From the NCBI GenBank assembly GCA_013820865.1, contig JACDHU010000146.1, positions 1-5,317 of the forward strand: DNA of 5,317 nt, read 5' to 3'. Both the position numbers and the translations under genes were made by a program. This document shows, piece by piece, positions 1 through 5,317 of this stretch (position 1 is its first letter; each line of letters opens with the position of its first letter). The notes below the pieces were generated by a model. It did no database searches and was not told where the DNA came from. It worked only from the letters and a program-made list of their open reading frames with translations. The stretch is from Chloroflexota bacterium (GTDB lineage Bacteria; Chloroflexota; Limnocylindria; QHBO01).

Positions 1-87
1 GCCGAATTCACCATCGTCAGGATGGCTGGTCACGACCAGCGCTCGCTCCAGTGGGCTGATCAGCTCATGGCGGTCAAGGGGGCTCAT
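1..87 (-). CDS. PIG-L/LmbE-family deacetylase, N-terminal fragment (runs off window)
   Basis: Only the first 29 codons are present; the gene continues past base 1. The peptide ends in ALVVTSHPDDGEFG, which matches the opening strand and metal-binding loop of the PIG-L/LmbE family (consensus AHPDDxExG). In that family the His and the second Asp of HPDD bind zinc. Members remove acetyl groups from N-acetylglucosamine conjugates, for example in mycothiol or bacillithiol synthesis, or act on other N-acylated small molecules. The substrate here cannot be told. The ATG at 87 is the only sensible start, because an in-frame stop (TAG, 99-97) lies four codons upstream. There is no strong Shine-Dalgarno sequence before it. 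The gene is separated from the upstream methylase gene by 113 bases holding a hairpin and a possible promoter, so it probably starts its own transcript. The family call is fairly sure despite the short fragment; any specific function is not. Confidence 0.8.
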   Translation of the reverse strand, partial: MSPLDRHELISPLERALVVTSHPDDGEFG

Positions 88-119
88 GCGGCCATGCTAC
101 CGCGATTGTTGATGCACAA

Positions 120-154
120 CGGGAGTGCCGCAGGGGGGAACCACGGCACTCCCG
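120..154 (-). terminator. Perfect 11-bp inverted repeat, terminator-like hairpin
   Basis: The arms CGGGAGTGCCG (120-130) and CGGCACTCCCG (144-154) are perfectly complementary around a 13-base G-rich loop. The hairpin starts 46 bases after the methylase stop codon, which is a normal place for a terminator. Read on the minus strand it is followed by TTGTGCATC and not by a run of T, so it is not a canonical intrinsic terminator. It could instead end transcription in a Rho-assisted way, protect the mRNA 3' end, act as an operator, or form a 5'-UTR structure for the deacetylase gene. The symmetry is certain; the role is not. Confidence 0.5.
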
Positions 155-160
155 CTGTGC

Positions 161-189
161 AGTCTACGACCCGTCATCCGAGCGGACAA
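161..189 (-). promoter_or_regulatory. Possible promoter for the PIG-L/LmbE gene
   Basis: On the minus strand TTGTCC (189-184) and TAGACT (166-161) are separated by exactly 17 bases. Each matches its sigma70 consensus hexamer (TTGACA, TATAAT) at four of six positions. The predicted start would fall near base 154, at the edge of the 120-154 hairpin, giving a leader of about 67 bases before the ATG at 87. Matches of this quality occur by chance, so this is a suggestion supported mainly by spacing and position. Confidence 0.3.
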
Positions 190-200
190 GCCCTCGCCTG

Positions 201-2969
201 TCACTCGCCGAACATCGTCAGTTGCTCGCCCCCGCGCTCGATGAGCGGGTCGAGTCCCAGCACCGGTTCCAGCCATTCCATTTTGGCTCCGGGGCGCCCC
301 GCCAGCGTGTCAAGGTGCTGCCACTTCAGCACATGCCAGTTCTGGCGTTCCATCTCTTCCCGGAGCCACGGGGAGCGATCAAGCTTCAACCGCAGCAGCT
401 CGGTCCGTTCAGCCGGGACGACCAGGAACCGCGCCTGCTGGTCGGTCACCGCGATCTGCCGGCCACGATCCAGGACCGCGTCGCCGATCATCACCGTCCA
501 CTCGACCTCGAACAGAAAGGCGAGCTTGCCGCGAACGTACCAGATCACGTCGACCGAGCCGAGCGCCTCGGCCGGGGCCCGAATGACGAGGGGCAGGTAC
601 ACGCGACGCTCATCGTCGCCTAATTGCTCGGCGATGCGACGGCCGTCGACCACGCGGTCATGCTCGCGCGCCGCGACCCAGGTGTGCATCCCGAGCCTGT
701 GCCCGTAGTCCACCAGCGTCGCGATGGTCCGAGCATGATCGGCCGTGCGCGCTGCAAGATCATCGGCGGTGGCCAGCGATCCACGCTCTCCGGGCGCCGC
801 GTACGATGCCAGGCACGCCCGCACCAGCTCCTCATCGGGTGCCTGGAGTCCCGGAAACAGCCGGTAGATACGATCGAAGAAGCCCGCTTCGTCAATCCGA
901 CCGGCGGTCGACAAGATCGACCAGGTGGCCCACTCGACTCGATCGGCCAGGGGTCGTTCGGCCAGCTCTGGCGTGCGAAGCCACCAGCTCGGACTGTTCT
1001 CGTCGCCGATGCGGACAAGGGTCGGATGATCGGCCCGCCACAGCTCTTCGCGGATGAGATTCGCGAGAAATTGCGGTCCGCCGGCCTCGATTCGATCGGT
1101 CCCCTCCTGAGCCGCACCGCCGCGCTGAAGCGCCAGCCGGCGGAGCAGGTCCGTGCGCCCCAGCTCGGCCACGATGGCGGCCACGACGCGCGTCAGGCCG
1201 GCGGGCTCGCCACGGTCGCGCAGCAGCGCGGTGACCGCGCGCTCCATCGCCGATGCCAGCTCGGGATACGTAAGGTGACCGGACTCGGCACCCAGCCGCA
1301 ACGGACTCGGACGCACTGCGTGACGAAGCCGATCCTCCGCCGAGGGCTTGCGCAGGTGCAGGACGATCCCATCGCCGGACCTGGCCGATTCACGATGGAT
1401 GACGTCGACCAGGTGGAGCCCGGCCGCGGCAGCGGCGAGCGCCACCGACACGAGCCGGTCGGGGTCACCACCATCGATGACGAGATTGCACCAGCCGCCC
1501 GGCTTGAGCGCGCCGGCCGCCGAGACAAGGCCATGACGCAGAGCGGTGACCTCAGCGCCATCCGCCTGGCCCCCGGATCCGAAGATCGGCTCGAGGCGCA
1601 GGGTCTCGGCAGCCTCCCGCCCGAGCACCCAGCCGGTGGCGAGGTACTCGAAGGACAGGTCGTCGATGGAGCCGCCCATGGGCGGAGAGCCGAGGACCAG
1701 GTCGACGCCCTCGGTGGGCAGGTACTGGCCGACCACGGCCGGACGACTCCGCAGCCACAGGACGTTGGCGGCGCCCACGCCCCCGAGCTCGGTGAAGTCA
1801 GCCGCAAATCGGGTCTCGTGCCGGCCCTGGCCCACCGCGCCCACGGCCGTCCGGACGTCGCGGTACGCCTCTTCGAACGCCTGCCAAACGTTGACCTCGC
1901 GCTGGTGACGGCTCGCCGGCTGGCGCACGTGGCCATTGCTGATACGAAGCGACGCGACGCGTCCAGGGTAGCCATTCAGGCGGCTGGCCGGCAGGAGGCA
2001 GGCCGCCAGCGCCAGGCGCATGACGGCGACGGTGCCCGGGTCACGCAGCTCGGAATCGATCTTTGCGCCGATGGCGTGGAGCGCATACAGGTTGCGCGGC
2101 GTGAACAGGTCGAGCAGCTCCTCCACCAGGTCGTCCTGTGCATCGAGCACGGGGAAACGAGATCGAAGGTCGAGGTACTGCGGACTCTGGCGCAGCCCAT
2201 CCGCCGCCACCAACGGCATGGGATCCGGTCGGACGGTCGAAGCAAAGCGGGGCCGTGCCCCGATCGGTGTAGGCGGGTCCACCGCCAGGGGCGGCGGCGG
2301 CGGCGGTTCTCCTCCTTCGCCGAGCGCATCGGGATCATCCGACAGACCGGTCAGGCCGACGGCTGCCGCCGGCAGCTCGTCCGGGGCGTTATCGGCAGCG
2401 ATGACGTCCCCGGCGGCAGGGGCGCGGTCGATCCCCAGCTTGGCCAGGTCGACGGCATCGACCGCGGCGACCCGATCGCCGGATCCGCCGATAGCGGCCT
2501 CGCACGTCGGGCATCGGAAGATCTTCCGACCCGGCGCATCCGCATCGCGCGGCCAGATGAACTGGTCGACAAGCACGGGGCTACGGCAGGCGCCGCAGCG
2601 GGAGGCGTACAGCTCCTCGATGTGCTGGCGCAGCGGGACATCGACGCGCCGCGATCCGGCCAACTGCGCGAACGCGGCGTCAAGCACCGCCGGCTCCGGT
2701 GCGGACAGACACGCGATGGCGGCCAACTGCGCGAACGGGCTCGGGTCTGCGGCAACGGATCGCATGCCGTGCGCCACGGCGCGCCGCGCGGTCCAGCCGG
2801 TGCCGGCCCACGGGTCGAGCACGGTATCACCGGTCGCCGCGAAGGCGGCGAGCTCTGCATCAAGGAGGTTGTCGGACGGTGGCGGAAGCAGACGCTCGAG
2901 CAACGCCAGCCCCGGCAGGCGTCGAGGGAGGACGACGTGGTCGAGACCGGTGCGCCCCGCGTCGCTCAT
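201..2969 (-). CDS. Zn-ribbon DNA methylase-like protein with C-terminal PD-(D/E)XK-like domain
   Basis: This 922-residue protein is probably a DNA amino-methyltransferase. Residues 49-60 (TVLDPWAGTGWT) are SAM-binding motif I in its DPFxGxGxT form. C125/C128 and C153/C156 form a Zn ribbon, as in the adenine-specific methylases grouped as COG1743. A Pro-rich linker (about 218-235) follows, then FTPRNLYAL (289-297), which resembles the FTPRQLLAL block of those enzymes. Motif IV is SPPM (428-431), with Met where an aromatic residue is usual. LKPGG (488-492) is the typical later strand-turn. Residues 600-790 look mostly helical. Residues 790-885 carry D807 and FLFEVEW (818-824, E821/E823), which resembles a restriction-endonuclease-type PD-(D/E)XK core with Glu in place of Lys. 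The ATG at 2969 follows AAGGGGGG with a 3-base gap, and the gene lies 20 bases after the TPR gene, so the two are likely co-transcribed. The methylase fold is fairly sure; methylation activity and the nuclease assignment are inference. Confidence 0.8.
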   Translation of the reverse strand: MSDAGRTGLDHVVLPRRLPGLALLERLLPPPSDNLLDAELAAFAATGDTVLDPWAGTGWTARRAVAHGMRSVAADPSPFAQLAAIACLSAPEPAVLDAAFAQLAGSRRVDVPLRQHIEELYASRCGACRSPVLVDQFIWPRDADAPGRKIFRCPTCEAAIGGSGDRVAAVDAVDLAKLGIDRAPAAGDVIAADNAPDELPAAAVGLTGLSDDPDALGEGGEPPPPPPLAVDPPTPIGARPRFASTVRPDPMPLVAADGLRQSPQYLDLRSRFPVLDAQDDLVEELLDLFTPRNLYALHAIGAKIDSELRDPGTVAVMRLALAACLLPASRLNGYPGRVASLRISNGHVRQPASRHQREVNVWQAFEEAYRDVRTAVGAVGQGRHETRFAADFTELGGVGAANVLWLRSRPAVVGQYLPTEGVDLVLGSPPMGGSIDDLSFEYLATGWVLGREAAETLRLEPIFGSGGQADGAEVTALRHGLVSAAGALKPGGWCNLVIDGGDPDRLVSVALAAAAAGLHLVDVIHRESARSGDGIVLHLRKPSAEDRLRHAVRPSPLRLGAESGHLTYPELASAMERAVTALLRDRGEPAGLTRVVAAIVAELGRTDLLRRLALQRGGAAQEGTDRIEAGGPQFLANLIREELWRADHPTLVRIGDENSPSWWLRTPELAERPLADRVEWATWSILSTAGRIDEAGFFDRIYRLFPGLQAPDEELVRACLASYAAPGERGSLATADDLAARTADHARTIATLVDYGHRLGMHTWVAAREHDRVVDGRRIAEQLGDDERRVYLPLVIRAPAEALGSVDVIWYVRGKLAFLFEVEWTVMIGDAVLDRGRQIAVTDQQARFLVVPAERTELLRLKLDRSPWLREEMERQNWHVLKWQHLDTLAGRPGAKMEWLEPVLGLDPLIERGGEQLTMFGE
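2292..2306 (-). repeat. (CCG)5 trinucleotide tract encoding a poly-Pro linker
   Basis: Five consecutive CCG codons followed by CCC encode prolines 222-227 of the methylase-like protein. Acidic and Gly residues precede the tract and further prolines (VDPPTP) follow it. It sits between the Zn ribbon and the FTPRNLYAL block, so it probably marks a flexible inter-domain linker. A perfect triplet run may vary in copy number between strains without shifting the frame. Confidence 0.7.
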
Positions 2970-2972
2970 CGG

Positions 2973-2980
2973 CCCCCCTT
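2973..2980 (-). promoter_or_regulatory. Ribosome binding site of the methylase-like gene
   Basis: AAGGGGGG on the minus strand ends three bases before the ATG at 2969; its A/G-rich core pairs well with the anti-Shine-Dalgarno sequence. It fixes the start, since the nearby ATG at 2982 opens a frame that stops after five codons. It lies wholly in the 20-base gap after the TPR gene stop, so the second gene has its own initiation signal. Confidence 0.6.
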
Positions 2981-2989
2981 CATCGGCCG

Positions 2990-3823
2990 CTAGTGCTCTT
3001 CGGCGAGCTCCTCTTCGTCCTCTGGCTCACCCGAGTACTCGGGGAGTGTCGTGTCGAGCTCCTCGACCTCTTCGGAGTCCTCATCGGCTTCCTCAACCTC
3101 TTCGTCGTCATCGTACCGAAGTGCGCTGCCCTTCATGTACGGTCTGACGCCAGGTCCCGTCTGCCCGAGCGTGGGAAACGAAACTTTGCCGAAGTTGGTG
3201 GGATGCGTGAAGACCTCGCGAACGATGATGGTCAGTTCGCTGCCGGGCTCGTTGACGGTCGTGATGGCGGCTTCATACCGATTCCCACTGGCGATGAGCT
3301 TGAACAGACGCACCGCAATGCGCGGCTCGACGCTTCCGATCACCGTGCCCCCGACGCGGGCCACCAGTTCGTCGTTCTCGACCTCCAGGTCGACGGCGTC
3401 ACCGGGTGAACGCTGAGCCAGGACGCTTGGCCCTGCCAGGTTGATAAGGCGCGCGCGTCCCGTCTTCCCCATCTCCTCGATGAAGACCGTGGCCGGCGCC
3501 TTGCCCGGGCTCTGCTTGCCGTTGGAGGCCGGACGCTCGGCGGTGACCATCAGACGGAGCCGCTCGATGTTGCGCAATGCGATGCGATTCGTGGCGTCGC
3601 GTTCCAGGGCACCCTCGTAGGCGATCAGCGCCTCGTCGTGCCTGCCGAGCTCCGCGAGCGCCTTGCCGAGTCTGTTGTGCGCGTCGATGTCCGGGCCGAG
3701 TTCGAGGAGACTACGGTTCGCGGTGACCGCCGCCTCCCACTCGCCGCGCGTGGCATGCGCGATGGCGGCCTCGCCGAGCTGCCGTCGTCGTCGGGTCGTG
3801 GTGTCGGCTTCTCCAAGCGCCAT
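2990..3823 (-). CDS. TPR protein with beta-rich domain and highly acidic C-terminal tail
   Basis: This 277-residue protein has no signal peptide or membrane segment and is presumably cytoplasmic. Residues about 14-90 form roughly two TPR-like helical hairpins (RLGKALAELGRHDEALIAYE at 51-70 is typical), usually a protein-binding scaffold. A Ser/Gly/Lys-rich linker (98-110) leads to a beta-rich region (about 112-220) with GTVIGSVEPRIAVRLFKLI and GNRYEAAI. Its layout faintly recalls HIRAN domains, which bind DNA ends or stalled forks, but that is a guess. The last 40 residues hold 24 Asp/Glu and no Lys or Arg. The ATG at 3823 is chosen over upstream in-frame codons because a strong promoter lies at 3884-3912, inside the longer reading frame, and because the N-terminal extension would be Arg-rich and overlap the previous gene. 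GGAG (3842-3839) is 15 bases from this ATG, farther than usual. The methylase-like gene follows after 20 bases, so the protein may be its partner or regulator. No specific function is established. Confidence 0.82.
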   Translation of the reverse strand: MALGEADTTTRRRRQLGEAAIAHATRGEWEAAVTANRSLLELGPDIDAHNRLGKALAELGRHDEALIAYEGALERDATNRIALRNIERLRLMVTAERPASNGKQSPGKAPATVFIEEMGKTGRARLINLAGPSVLAQRSPGDAVDLEVENDELVARVGGTVIGSVEPRIAVRLFKLIASGNRYEAAITTVNEPGSELTIIVREVFTHPTNFGKVSFPTLGQTGPGVRPYMKGSALRYDDDEEVEEADEDSEEVEELDTTLPEYSGEPEDEEELAEEH

Positions 3824-3883
3824 GGGGCTTGTGCACGTCTCCGCTGTGGTGATTTCGGGGCGGCCAACGGGCCGAGGGCGAAC

Positions 3884-3912
3884 CTTGTACCACCGGCCAT
3901 GGGGGGTGTCAA
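3884..3912 (-). promoter_or_regulatory. Strong sigma70-type promoter for the TPR-methylase unit
   Basis: On the minus strand a perfect -35 box TTGACA (3912-3907) is followed by a 17-base spacer and the -10 box TACAAG (3889-3884), which matches TATAAT at four positions. Transcription should begin near 3877, giving a leader of about 54 bases before the ATG at 3823. It lies in the 116-base gap after the membrane-protein gene and shows that the TPR and methylase-like genes can be transcribed apart from the polX-side genes. A consensus -35 box at ideal spacing in GC-rich DNA is unlikely to be chance. Confidence 0.65.
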
Positions 3913-3939
3913 CGCGACCCCTCCACTGCGTCGAATTGC

Positions 3940-4716
3940 TCACGGTCGATAGACGAACAGCCCCACGACCAGGCCGAGAAGAACGAGCGCCCCGAACTCC
4001 ACGGCCACGGAGCGACCGGAGGCACCGCCGCCCAGCGCGTCCACGGCGCCAGCCCACGTATAGAAGGCGAGGGCCAGCAGGGCGGCCGTGACGATCAGGG
4101 GCAGGTCAAGCAGCACGGCGCCGGCACCGACCTGGGCAACGACCAGGACATGCAGCAGAGCCTGTCCGAGTGCCTCGGCGCCCAGCGTCCCCCGCGCCTC
4201 GGCCGCACGTTGGGCGAGAGGAAGCACGAGGATCACGACCAGGATCAATGGTGTCGGCCAGGTCTGCGTGCCGAATAGCGCCAACATGCCCGCCGAGCCC
4301 GCGAAGGTGATCGCCGTCAACTGCAGGTCGCCGAGCGTGCGGCCTCCCGTGCCGCGCTCGATGCGCATCTCGAGATACGTCACCGACCACAGGATCACGC
4401 CCACGATCGGCACCAACAGGAGGCTCACGCCGCCGGGAATCAGGCGCCCGAAGAGCGTCGCCGCAATGCCGGCGGTGGCGGGAATGGAATATCGCGCCAG
4501 GCCGAGCTCGCCGCGAGCTGGACCGATGACGCGCACGGCCCCGATGCCGCCCAGCGCCAGCTGCACGGCGACCGCAACCGACAGCCAGATGGGATCGGAG
4601 AACCAGCCGATCGCGGCAACCAGTGCCTGCGCCGCCGCCAGCATGACGGCAGCCGGACGATCGATCCGACGCAGGACCGCCAGCCTGCGCCGATCTCCAA
4701 AGAGCCGGCTGATCAT
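3940..4716 (-). CDS. Polytopic membrane protein of unknown function
   Basis: This 258-residue protein is dominated by hydrophobic helices. About eight membrane segments can be seen, near residues 22-38, 42-65, 76-92, 96-115, 132-149, 155-170, 184-222 (probably two) and 236-256. The N-terminus (MISRLFGDRRRLAVLRRIDR) is basic and probably cytoplasmic by the positive-inside rule. I recognise no transporter signature or catalytic motif. The only polar features are short charged loops such as EMRIERGTGGRT (116-127). The start at 4716 is chosen because its ATG overlaps the previous gene's TGA by four bases and a GGAG lies eight bases before it. A longer reading frame from 4779 would add 21 unlikely residues over the PHP gene. 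The overlap implies co-transcription and translational coupling with the PolX-like gene, but the functions have no obvious link. It is a real gene by hydrophobic pattern and start signals; its role is unknown. Confidence 0.8.
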   Translation of the reverse strand: MISRLFGDRRRLAVLRRIDRPAAVMLAAAQALVAAIGWFSDPIWLSVAVAVQLALGGIGAVRVIGPARGELGLARYSIPATAGIAATLFGRLIPGGVSLLLVPIVGVILWSVTYLEMRIERGTGGRTLGDLQLTAITFAGSAGMLALFGTQTWPTPLILVVILVLPLAQRAAEARGTLGAEALGQALLHVLVVAQVGAGAVLLDLPLIVTAALLALAFYTWAGAVDALGGGASGRSVAVEFGALVLLGLVVGLFVYRP

Positions 4717-4728
4717 CGAACCATCTCC
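4713..4728 (-). promoter_or_regulatory. RBS and ATGA start-stop overlap coupling two genes
   Basis: GGAG (4728-4725) inside the last codons of the PolX-like gene is followed after eight bases by the ATG at 4716, whose last two bases begin the upstream gene's TGA stop. This ATGA arrangement is the usual sign of translational coupling and decides the start of the membrane protein. Confidence 0.7.
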
Positions 4729-5317
4729 AGCAACTGCTCGGCCGTGCGCGTGACAAGCAGTTGATCGGGACCAAGCCACGCGCGGCGCGCGATGTCCACG
4801 GCGTAGCGCTGCTGAGTGAGTTCCTCGGTGCGATGCGCGTCAGACGCCAGCGTCAGGCGGGCACCCGCACGGCCGGCGGCACGCGCCAGCGTGTCATCCA
4901 GGTCGAGCCGCGGGCTGCCGTTGATCTCGAGCGCAGTGCCGGTACGTGCCGCCGCCTCGAAGACGCGCGGCCAGTCAAGCGGCAGGGCGTCTCGCCGGTT
5001 GACGATCCGACCCGAAGGATGAGCCAGCACGTCGACGTGCGGGTGCTCGATGGCGACGATTGCGCGCCGTGTCAATTGTTCAGAGGACTGACCGCGGCCG
5101 GTATGGATGCTGGCGATCACGATGTCGAAACGCGCCAATAGCTCGTCGGAATAGTCGAGCGTCGCATCGGCCCGGATCTCGAGCTCGGTGCCATGGAGGG
5201 TGCGGAACGGGGCGAGCTCGCCATTCAGCCTCGCAATCTCGGAGCGCTGCTCCTCAACGCGCTCAGGGATGAGCCCGCGCGCCACGCCAAGCGAGGGCGA
5301 ATGATCGGTCAACACGA
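4713..5317 (-). CDS. polX: PHP domain of family X DNA polymerase (PolX), 5' part missing
   Basis: The visible 200 residues are the C-terminal end of a longer protein whose start lies beyond base 5317; the GTG at 5315 is probably an internal codon. The segment is a PHP metal-dependent phosphoesterase domain. Numbered from VLTDHS, the likely metal ligands are H5 (TDHS), E44 (HGTELEI), H71 (ASIH), H99 (LAHPSGR), and D159 and H161 (SDAH). The series GTELEIRAD, DELLARFDIVIASIH, ALEINGSPRLDLDD and ARRAWLGP is characteristic of bacterial PolX, where this domain supplies 3'-5' exonuclease or related activity next to a gap-filling polymerase used in base excision repair. All expected PHP motifs in this part are intact. 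The polymerase domain would be upstream and cannot be checked, so a stand-alone PHP phosphoesterase remains possible. It ends by overlapping the membrane-protein gene by four bases. Confidence 0.85.
   Translation of the reverse strand, partial: VLTDHSPSLGVARGLIPERVEEQRSEIARLNGELAPFRTLHGTELEIRADATLDYSDELLARFDIVIASIHTGRGQSSEQLTRRAIVAIEHPHVDVLAHPSGRIVNRRDALPLDWPRVFEAAARTGTALEINGSPRLDLDDTLARAAGRAGARLTLASDAHRTEELTQQRYAVDIARRAWLGPDQLLVTRTAEQLLEMVR

Noticed and set aside
106..119. Short TTGT/ACAA symmetry next to the 120-154 hairpin
   Set aside because: Four-base arms around a six-base centre are too short to support an operator call.
624..2993. A 789-codon open frame on the plus strand opposite the methylase-like gene
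   Set aside because: It is a mirror of the GC-rich codon pattern of the minus-strand gene. Its translation is rich in Arg, Gln, Gly and His with no recognisable motif, while the minus strand shows several conserved motifs over the same bases.
2020..3147. A 375-codon plus-strand frame rich in Ser, Arg and Pro
   Set aside because: Low-complexity composition typical of a shadow frame; it crosses the well-supported start and stop signals of two minus-strand genes.
3861..3874. Small inverted repeat CGGCC-AACG-GGCCG in the leader of the TPR gene
   Set aside because: Five-base GC arms are common by chance in DNA this GC-rich, and there is no attenuator or riboswitch-like context.
3824..4057. A 78-residue N-terminal extension of the TPR protein
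   Set aside because: The extension is Arg-rich, would overlap the membrane-protein gene by more than 100 bases and would cover the strong promoter at 3884-3912. The ATG at 3823 fits better.
4717..4779. A 21-residue N-terminal extension of the membrane protein
   Set aside because: It lies in another frame of the conserved PHP-domain 3' end and has no good ribosome binding site, whereas the ATG at 4716 has GGAG eight bases upstream and an ATGA overlap.

Overview
This is a GC-rich stretch in which every supported gene reads on the minus strand. It looks like a bacterial chromosome with short intergenic gaps. A PolX-type PHP domain, a LmbE/PIG-L deacetylase and a tetratricopeptide protein with a GNRYEAAI block together suggest Chloroflexota or another high-GC phylum. 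That placement is an impression from protein style only. I see no rRNA, tRNA, insertion sequence or CRISPR array.

In transcription order (right to left), the window opens with the C-terminal PHP phosphoesterase domain of a DNA polymerase X-like protein (4713-5317, 5' end outside the window). It overlaps by four bases (ATGA) a polytopic membrane protein of unknown function (3940-4716). A 116-base gap follows and holds a convincing sigma70-type promoter (TTGACA, 17-base spacer, TACAAG). This promoter faces a two-gene unit. The first gene is a 277-residue protein with TPR repeats, a beta-rich domain and a very acidic tail (2990-3823). Twenty bases later comes a 922-residue Zn-ribbon DNA methylase-like protein with a probable PD-(D/E)XK nuclease-like C-terminus (201-2969).

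After the methylase gene there is an 11-bp perfect hairpin and a possible second promoter. These precede the first 29 codons of a PIG-L/LmbE-family deacetylase, which leaves the window at its left edge.

The most interesting content is the two-gene unit at 201-3823. A methyltransferase with an atypical SPPM motif IV is joined in one chain to a nuclease-like domain, and it is co-transcribed with a TPR/acidic-tail partner under its own promoter. It could be a compact restriction-modification or DNA-processing module. This is inference from motifs and layout. No helicase, separate specificity subunit or known defence gene is visible beside it.
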